Of a stretch of DNA of 64,000 nt, positions 56,811 through 64,000 are shown piece after piece. The stretch comes from Alligator mississippiensis. Taxonomy: Eukaryota > Chordata > Crocodylia > Alligatoridae. The notes under the pieces are model-generated. The model did not search any database. It saw only the letters and a list, made by a program, of their open reading frames with translations, and was not told where the DNA came from. The translations under genes were made by a program, and so were the position numbers. The stretch covers positions 35,261,832-35,325,831 of the forward strand of contig NC_081830.1 of the NCBI RefSeq assembly GCF_030867095.1, read 5' to 3'. Within the stretch, counting starts at the first letter, position 1. Each line of letters starts with the position of its first letter.

Positions 56811-57969
56811 TAGGGCTGCACGGGGTTTTAGACTGTGCTTCGGATCCAGAGAAGATTCGGACACTTCGGACACCAAAACAGCATATCCAGATCGAATTGC
56901 TGGCTTCTTTAGGCTTTACAAAACTTCTGAAACACTTTGGAAAAACTTTGGAGCCACTTTGGAGACCCAGCCATAGGGTATAATGGGGAATCAATGAAAT
57001 ATCTCTAACTTTTTTGGTTTTGGTCTGATTTGGATAACACTTGCAGGGGTGGTAGCCTCTGCCGAGAACATGAAGTTTGCTATGTTTCAAGAAGATAGGT
57101 TCAGAGGCTTGGGGGGAACTGCATCCCAAATTCTTGAAAGCAAAACTCATGTCACATGTATGTGTTATACCACAGGGGGGTAAAAAAATGCAGGGGTGGT
57201 AGCCCCTGCTGAGGCCACAAAGCCTTCTAGCTGTCAAGAAGATAGATACAGGGGTTCTGGGTTCTGGGGCCCTGCATCTCTGGCTGCTGACAGACAAAAC
57301 TGACATGGGTGCTTGTACAACTATGTCTGTCTTGGGGCGGGGGGAGGGGGAGACTACTGCAGTCCTGGCTGCTAAGCTACTGTGTTACCGGTTACCAATC
57401 AATCATGATTCACTCAGGGACCAGCTCAAACATAGTAGCTAGCTAATATAACCAGTTAACAAGCAAGGATTAACACCTGCAAAACCACAGACTAAGGAGA
57501 GGGAATAATCAATACAGACAATCAACTGCCCCAAGACAGCCAGAGTCAGTTCCACAAGCACCCATGCTATGAGTTTTGTCTGTCAGCAGCTTGGGGTGCA
57601 GGGCCCTGGAACCCCCCTGCACCTATCTCCTTGACAGCTGGCAGCCTTCATGGCCTCAGCAGGGGCTATGATCCCTGCAGCTTTCACCCCACTGCAGTGT
57701 AACACATAGATGTGACATGAGTTTTGCTTTCAAGAATTTGAGGTGCAGTTCCCCCTGAACCCATGCACTGATCTTCTTGAAACTTGGCAGGCTTCATGTT
57801 CTGAACAGAAGCCACCATCCCTTCAAGTTTCATCCAAATCAGACAAAAAACAACAAAGGTATAGATATTTCATTGATTCCCCATTATACCCTATGGCCAG
57901 ATCTCCAAAGCGGCCCCAATGGTTCGGAGCTGCTTCGGCTGAATCAAAGTGGGAAACCAATCTGGAGCT
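56811..57969. mobile_element. hAT foldback element, right terminus missing
   Basis: It starts TAGGGCTGCACGGGG, related to the other TAG-type hAT ends. The left arm (about 56930-57320) and right arm (about 57550-57960) are inverted repeats around a 230-bp spacer; for instance GGTATAATGGGGAATCAATG at left faces CATTGATTCCCCATTATACC at right. Modules match 41700-42500 and 10560-11100. The right end should carry the opposite terminus but runs directly into a Charlie-like element. Confidence 0.75.
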
Positions 57970-58809
57970 CCTGCCAAGCCATTTTATCTGGCCCGAGGTG
58001 GCGGCAGCTGTGCCACCACCGCCGCAGAGCATAGAGCACGGAGTGAGGAGCCATGGTGGCTGCGGCCATGGCGGCGGGGCTGCAGTGAGGCGGGCAGGGC
58101 CGGCCTGTGGACCCCAGCTGGCAGCAAGGGGAGGGGAGCTGCTTACCCCCGTGGGGCCCGGGGGAGCGGCCCCGCACAGGAAGCCAAGCAGCAGCCACTG
58201 GCACTGCCAGCCCACGCTTGCCTCCTCACCCGCTCTCTTCAAGCCAGCCCCGCTGCCCTGCCACACAGCAAGGCAGCGCCTGCTCCCCCAGCCAGTATTC
58301 CCCCAGGCGCTGTGGCTCTCTGGGACCCGTCAGTCCTGAGTGGCATATGGCTCTGCCACTGCTTCTGCTGGCTGGTGCAGACCTGGCTGGCCTCCTCCCA
58401 TCCCCAGCAGCACATGGGAAGCTGGCTTCAGCTGCATGCTGCTTTTCCTGGCCAGTGCCGACCTGGTTCTGCCCAGGCGGGTCCTACACCATCATGTCAA
58501 CCCAGGCACAGCACCGGCAGGTCGGGCAGACCCCAGATTAACCGCAGCCTGGCCTCATGGCTCCTCCAGCATCAGGTCAACCCAGTTGAAGCCAAGCGGC
58601 TCCTGTAGCACCATGTCAACCCAGGCATGCATGCCATGTCAACCAGCACCATGTCAACCCCTACAGCTTCATTGGTGTCAAACGCCACATGACATCACTT
58701 CCTGATATGATACCACTTCCTGTGATGTCTTTGAATATGGCTCACCAACGCACTGGGTGATAAAAAGTTCATGATCCAGCCCCACATTCAAAAAGTTTGG
58801 ACACCCCTG
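57970..58809. mobile_element. Charlie-like hAT, left end missing
   Basis: The right terminus AAAAAGTTTGGACACCCCTG (ending 58809) and the preceding GATAAAAAGTTCATGATCCA match the element ending at 46345, including ATGACATCACTTCCTGAT and CCACTTCCTGTGATGTCTTT. Left of this is GC-rich sequence with the same GCTGGCTTCAGCTGCATGCT unit as in 44800-45000. The expected left terminus is not present. Long open frames here (up to 219 codons) are by-products of GC content. Confidence 0.8.
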
Positions 58810-61329
58810 GGTCCATGGCCTAGGAAACCAGAGATGCATACTAAAACTCCCCCTAGGTGCAGGGAGATGGAGGTGACCCTTGAACCTCTGCCAGTAGATA
58901 GCCTACTGCACCTGCTCAGTAGGTATGAGAACTCTTACACATTAACCCTGCATAGATAATAGAATTGCAAAATATACATAAGTATAAAAAAATCCCAATT
59001 ATGTATTTGGAAAAATGCTCTTTGTGCAGTTAAAGTGAAATTTGTTTTCTTTTGATGAAAGCGGTTAGTTCATGTAAAAATGGTAACTGAGTTGAAAACC
59101 CATTTCTCCTTAAAAATATTGAACATTTCTGACCAGCTGTAAATATATTTTTCCCTCTGTAATTGCTATGAGTTGGAATACAAAACAGAGGCCTGATTAA
59201 ACAGAGGATTAACAGAGGATTAACCGATTAAGAGAGGCTTGATGAAATGTTCATATTACTAAATTCTTTTGCTATTTTATTTGTTTAACACACTGGGCTC
59301 ATGTTCCATGCCCTAGACTCCTACATGGTATCCAAAACACCAATTAATAATAATGGAGGAGCAATATTCAAAATCCATCCTTCTCTGATGGAGAATATTT
59401 TCAAATAATTGAGAATTTCTATTAAAATATCCTTTGGAATTGGTGTTCTAGGTGTTTAAAAGTAAAAGAACTTGAATACTTTTCAGTTTTTGGCTGTGTA
59501 ACTAGCCCTCAAAATATTGGGGTTTCAGATTTTGATAAGTCAACATTTTTCACAGGGAAAAACAAATCAAAACAAAGTGTTCTCTCAGAAGTTTCATATA
59601 TGAAGCTATTTCCACTTATTTCTATCTGTCTGCCTTTCTTAATCTGCAATGGATAACTATTGATAAGAATGATGACCACAACACCATAGAGAGAGAGAGG
59701 GAGGGAGGATGTGCCAGTAGTTAGGATGCTAGTAAGAGCTCACGTCCCTTCTTGACAATAACTTTCTGTTTGATTTTAACTCAATCAAGCACGGATAGAT
59801 CCAAAAGGTATTTAGTACCATTAAGATTAAGCACCTAGATAACTTTGAATTAACTCCAGGACAGCTATCAATCTATCTGTGACAGCAGCTAATTTGCTTT
59901 GCTCCCAAGCATATTTTAAGTCCTTTGTTACCATGGCTAGATGGCTCCTGATTCTCAAGGTATTACACAGTAATTATAGGAGTGATAGTTATAGTCCTTT
60001 TTGGAGATTTTGGTCATACTCCAAGATAAAACGAAGAGGTAGAGATCTGAGACATGAGAGCCACCAACTGAGTAGGGGAAAGGAAAGATAAAGGTAATGA
60101 TGAATCACTACCTAAAGCAGAACTTATAGAGCCATACAAATGGAAAACAATGAAACAAAACAAAAAATACTGATGAGAATCACTGATCCTATTGATGAGG
60201 GTAGAGAGCAACTTTCAGAGTTAACTGAAAGTCATCAGTCTTTGATAACAACATTATCACTGGAGTGGCAAGATCAGAAGCTATATTGGAAGAAATTGAT
60301 TCCAGAATGGGATGTCAAAACATTAAGTTATGCAATGCAGTGTGGACATCAGTTATACTATTGGACACTTGTGGTACTTTGATAGAGCTGTGCAAATACT
60401 GTGTGATAGATAGATTGATAGATCAATCAACTGAGCAATTGACTGATTTGACTGACAGAGACAGCCAGGCTCAATTTCAATAACTACTAATAATCATAAA
60501 TGTACAGAAAATTACAGTGATTTTTCCTGTTAGAATACATAAATCACTGGCATCTATTCATGTTGCTTTCTTTCCTGAATACCACAAACCTACCAATGGA
60601 AGAGGGAGATGAATTGTAAAGTGTTGCAATTATTAAAATGATTCCTGGGCCAAACTGTGTAGCCCATACTCATATCAATGTGCAATTTACTAAAGTTAGT
60701 AGGCCTATCTAAGCTAGTAGAGCTACTCACCAAACTATGAGCTCCTCATTCTGACTCCACAGGAACAGTTCTGCTAAGACCTGTCTAAGAAAGTCCTTAC
60801 CTACTTCTGCAATGGACAAAAATTCTCATCTGGCTGCAAAGCAGGAATAATGCGTTTCCTTTATTTAAAATGTTTTTAGTTACTACTGGGATGATATCAC
60901 TATTGTGTTATTTCCCAGCATGAATTAGGAGGATTGGCTGGACAATTCATTAAGCAACTGTATATAGTTTTAATATAAATATACACATGGGTATTCAGAT
61001 TAATTTTGACAATAATTATTTACCTTGGGATTTTCAAAGGGTTCTAAGAGAATCAGCAGTTGAAACACTGAAGCTGAAGTTCAAACTTCCTTACACCTCT
61101 CTGTTATTATTTTTGCACCATATAAATATGGTACTGAAAGTTGTCAGAAAAAAAACAATTTTTACCCCATGTCATACCATTTCTTATACCAGACTAAAAA
61201 TCTATTTATTTTATCCCATAACTATTAAATGTAAAATGAAGAAACATCATTGCAAGAAAAGGCTTCTACACTAGGTCCCATCTCTTTCAGAGGAGAACAG
61301 CATTTAACTCACTGAAGCACAGAGCTCTG
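58810..61329. other. AT-rich gene-free stretch
   Basis: No coding homology or clear mobile element. The word GTGCCAGTAGTTAGGATGCT at about 59711 may be a decayed SINE A-box region. A GATA-rich tract lies at 60401-60425. Confidence 0.4.
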
Positions 61330-61535
61330 CTTTTGAGCCCACATGCCTTTCTTTCCCTCTCAGCTGATCAATGTGCCAGCTTCAATAGTTGGGGTGCCAC
61401 CTTTACCCAAGTTCTTTTGGTTAGGCATATTACTGGAAAGTAGATGTTGGTTCAAACCCCCTCAGGCTGAGGGACACAGATTCTGCCTTTCCTATTTCCT
61501 AAACAAGTCCCTCGCTACTAGGCTATTAGACTAAA
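61330..61535 (+). repeat. tRNA-derived SINE
   Basis: An A-box-like TTTGGTTAGGCATATTACTG (about 61418) and a B-box-like GGTTCAAACCCC (about 61449) are spaced as in a tRNA-derived pol III promoter. CTCAGGCTGAGGG and a CCTATTTCC tail follow. It is probably the same family as the fragments at 13406-13980. Confidence 0.55.
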
Positions 61536-61889
61536 AGTGTCAGTGGTTCCTCCGGCATCAAATAGCTGCTCTGCCTGGGGGTTTTTTGTTGTTGTTGGTT
61601 TTTTTGGTGGGGGGGAAGGCAGCAGGTTGTGTGTGGTCAAGGTTAGAAAACTTACATGGAGTATGCATGTAAGTAGTCAAACAGGACCAACACAGAGTAT
61701 CAGTGGCTAAAGCAAATCCTTTCTTTGCTGGTTCTGAAAGATATGTCTAGTTGGCGGGGCGGGGGGGAGGAGTGGAATTTGAATTAAAATTACATACATT
61801 CCCAAAGTGTCTTCATTTTTCTTCTTATGTCTTAATTTAGATGCTAAATTATCACCTAAAAACTATTGGGCAAAATAGGATTTGACCAT
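61536..61889. other. Gene-free stretch
   Basis: No gene seen; T/G-rich and G-rich tracts lie at 61580-61615 and 61755-61770. Confidence 0.4.
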
Positions 61890-62690
61890 GTGAATCTTCC
61901 CCCAATCAGGTTGGTCTGGCATGACTTACTCTTAGATAATCCAAAGTGGCTGCTGCTGATAAACTTGTTCTCCTCGCGGTGCTTCAAAATAAATTCCTTA
62001 AGGGCCTGTTCCGTGATCTTTCCAGGTATCCGGGTCAGACTGACTGATCTTTAATTCTCTGGATTTTTCTTCTTCCTTTTTTCTAAATATGGCACTATTT
62101 TTGCTCTTTTCCAATCATCTGGGACCTCATCAGACCTCCACAAGTTCTCAAAGAGAATAGCCAATAGCTCTGAAATTACTTCAGCAAATTTCTTCAGTAT
62201 CCAAGTATGCATCCAGTCTGGCTCTGCCTACTTGAAAGAATAGCTTCTCTAAGTAATCCCTAAACTGTTCTGTCATTACTCTCTGGTGTTTGCCACTTCC
62301 CTATCTTTGCTGCCACTGCACTAAACATCTGGAAGGTGTCCCTATTTATAAAGATTGAAGAAAAAATTCACCATATGTAATTAGATTGCCTTCTGTGGTC
62401 TGTAAGGAATACAGGGTCTATGGTTTCTTTGGTTTGCCTCTTCCTCTTAATATACTTGTAGAATCTCTTTTTATTGCCTTTTATGTTCTTTGCCAATTGC
62501 ATCTCAAATTGTGACTTGGCCTTCCCAATATTTTCCCTTCACACCAATGCTATACCCATGGATGGATTTAGGATAGGTTCAACGGAAAGGTTGCCTTTCA
62601 CTTTGCCTTTCACTTTCACATTCTCAGCTAGTTCCTCTTTGCTTGCAAGCAGAAAGTTTGCACATGGGGAAGTGCATCATCACATATAAC
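61890..62690 (-). mobile_element. Old CR1 LINE fragment: endonuclease-RT linker and RT fingers
   Basis: The minus strand shows CR1 RT N-terminal words at nucleotide level: the reverse of GAAAGATCACGGAACAGGCC, TGCCATATTTAGAAA, GGAAAAGAGCAAAAATAGTG and GATGAGGTCCCAGATGATTG. At its right end (62580-62690) is a copy of the endonuclease segment ENVKVKGKVKGN with a local 12-bp duplication. Frames are broken throughout. Confidence 0.7.
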
Positions 62691-63255
62691 AGAACGCATA
62701 TTTTTTCCAGGTAAAAAGAAACTAGAAGCTATACTAATCAACTATAGGCCTAGAGTGATAATGCTCAGTTTAAGATTGATACAAAAGCAAATATAACTTT
62801 ATTGCAATGAGTTAAAAACAGTCTGCAAGACTATGAAATAAATGCTACATTACCAGGAGCAGCTAACTGACAGCAGAACTGCAAAAGAAAAGCTAGCTAA
62901 CATCAAGACCATTAAAAAGGAGAGAGGATCAGTAACACCTGTGAAATGAAGCATTTAGAATAAATCAGGTAGATTTTAATAAGTCATGAAGTCAATTGAC
63001 TCCTTCACTGCCACCTCAATAAATATGCTGTTGTCACTGTCAGGCAGTTGATTTTAAATTTTGAGTGGAGCATGAAGCAAAGGTGGGGGCAATTGTACCA
63101 GTGCAATGCCCCTGGATCCTCTCCTAGCAATATCCTTATACTCTTCCCTACTAATAAGACCAAGTGTCCACTTTTAGTAGGATCACTGTTTAGCTATGCC
63201 TGTGTCCTATTGCACATTTCATTCTTCCCATATATCAGGGTATCTTGTTTCTGAC
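62691..63255. other. Gene-free stretch between two CR1 pieces
   Basis: AT-rich; nothing recognised. It may be an insertion into, or a gap between, two CR1 fragments that partly overlap in content. Confidence 0.35.
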
Positions 63256-63745
63256 CCATAATAAGGTCGCATTAAAATACTACCAGATCTTCTTGTCTAC
63301 TTTTCCCCTCAAATGCACCTCCCAGAGAATCCTACCTGCAAGTTCTGTGAGTTTGCTAAAGTCCACTTTTCTGAAGTCCAGTATCTTTATTCTTCTCCTG
63401 GCCTTCCTTCCTCCCTTTAGGATGCTGAACACTTTTGATTCATGGTCACTGTTTCCCAAGTTGCCTTTCACTTTCACATTCTCACCTAGTTCCTCTTTGC
63501 TTGCATGCAGAAAGTTAAGCACAGCTTCCCCTCTAGTTTTTCTTTCTGCCATCTGTATCAATAAATTATTCTCAATGTGCTCCAAAAAATTGCTCGTCTG
63601 CTTGTGCCCTGATGTGTTTCCCTTCCAAAAAATGTCCCAGTAATTAAAATCTCCCATGAAAACTAGGTCTTGCTATTTGGAAACTTCTATCAGTTGTTTA
63701 AAAAAGGTCCTGCATAGCCCTTCCTCCTGCTTTGAGGACCTATAG
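63256..63745 (-). mobile_element. CR1 LINE apurinic-type endonuclease domain remnant
   Basis: The minus-strand frame 63657-63280 encodes MGDFNYWDIFWKGNTSGHKQ (the GDFN motif of the APE-like endonuclease), TRGEAVLNFLHASKEELGEN, VKVKGNLGNSDHESKVFSIL (SDH with the catalytic His) and SRIKILDFRKVDF-like sequence. The domain C-terminal half is open over 125 codons. Upstream endonuclease motifs are not readable. It lies in the same orientation as the fragment at 61890. The remainder to 64000 shows nothing I can identify. Confidence 0.85.
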
Positions 63746-64000
63746 TAGATCCCAAATGTGACATTTCCTTTGTTGCTCTCCCCTCTGACCTTTACTAGAA
63801 GCTTTCAACAAGCCTACTCTTCCACTGTGTACTGCGCTTTAGAATACATGCACATCACCTTTAAATATAAGGCCTCTGGCAGATGTGCAAGTAAAGGCAC
63901 CATGGGACCTGATGCCTGATCCCTACAATCATGCTTCCTGCCATGCCACACCTGCATGGCAGGAGAAATTATTGTGATATCCAGCATCTGATCCTACCAC

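Noticed and set aside
57743-58608. Overlapping open frames of 144-219 codons in the GC-rich part of the fused hAT elements
   Set aside because: GC-rich sequence has few stops. Frames are open on both strands, compositions are biased, and the sequence belongs to repeated hAT interior.

Overview
The window looks like intergenic and olfactory-receptor (OR) cluster DNA of a sauropsid, most likely a crocodilian (a turtle is possible). The support is many CR1 LINE copies of several ages, non-autonomous hAT elements, solo LTRs of about 1 kb with intact 5-bp target duplications, old MIR/tRNA-type SINE pieces and amniote palindromic repeats. It contains no operons, ribosome binding sites, CRISPR arrays or rRNA. 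The only host genes recognised are ORs of the tetrapod class II type, closest by memory to the OR10A group. Two have complete single-exon frames (29599-30537 on +, 54651-55586 on -). Four are dead or partial (3299-3971 -, 21595-22518 +, 36962-38460 -, 44043-44228 with 46346-46385 -).

Layout. 1-7.5 kb: a CR1 ORF1 esterase fragment, ZNF143-like motifs, palindromic MITEs and an OR pseudogene. 7.6-21 kb: several CR1 copies; one (7590-11480) is split by a complete 1.76-kb hAT with an 8-bp target duplication. 21.6-22.5 kb: an OR pseudogene. 24.1-25.6 kb: a truncated hAT with a nested CR1. 25.65-30.17 kb: the left arm of a large inverted duplication, ending inside the intact OR gene. 31-33.7 kb: two older CR1s. 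35-36.5 kb: an unidentified CpG-rich, promoter-like block. 37-38.5 kb: an OR pseudogene split by a solo LTR. 39.6-41.4 kb: a Ty3/gypsy fossil. 41.5-44 kb: another truncated hAT. 44.04-49.14 kb: the right arm of the inverted duplication, carrying a dead OR interrupted by a Charlie-like hAT. 50.7-51.7 kb: a solo LTR inserted in a MITE. 52.7-53.9 kb: a young CR1 with a 387-codon open frame. 54.6-55.6 kb: the second intact OR. 56.8-58.8 kb: two hAT elements fused. 61.9-63.7 kb: CR1 endonuclease and RT remnants.

How the parts fit. The locus shows OR birth and death. An OR with its upstream flank was copied in inverted orientation. One copy stayed intact; the other lost about 360 bp of coding sequence exactly at the edge of a hAT. 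Transposons inserted before the duplication (26698-27676, shared by both arms) and after it (44229-46345, right arm only) give a relative chronology. The least explained items are the duplication breakpoints with the same repeat on their left side, the 49-bp segment shared by two CR1s in different contexts, the promoter-like block, and the motif-rich solo LTR. Identity figures are estimates by eye, not computed alignments.
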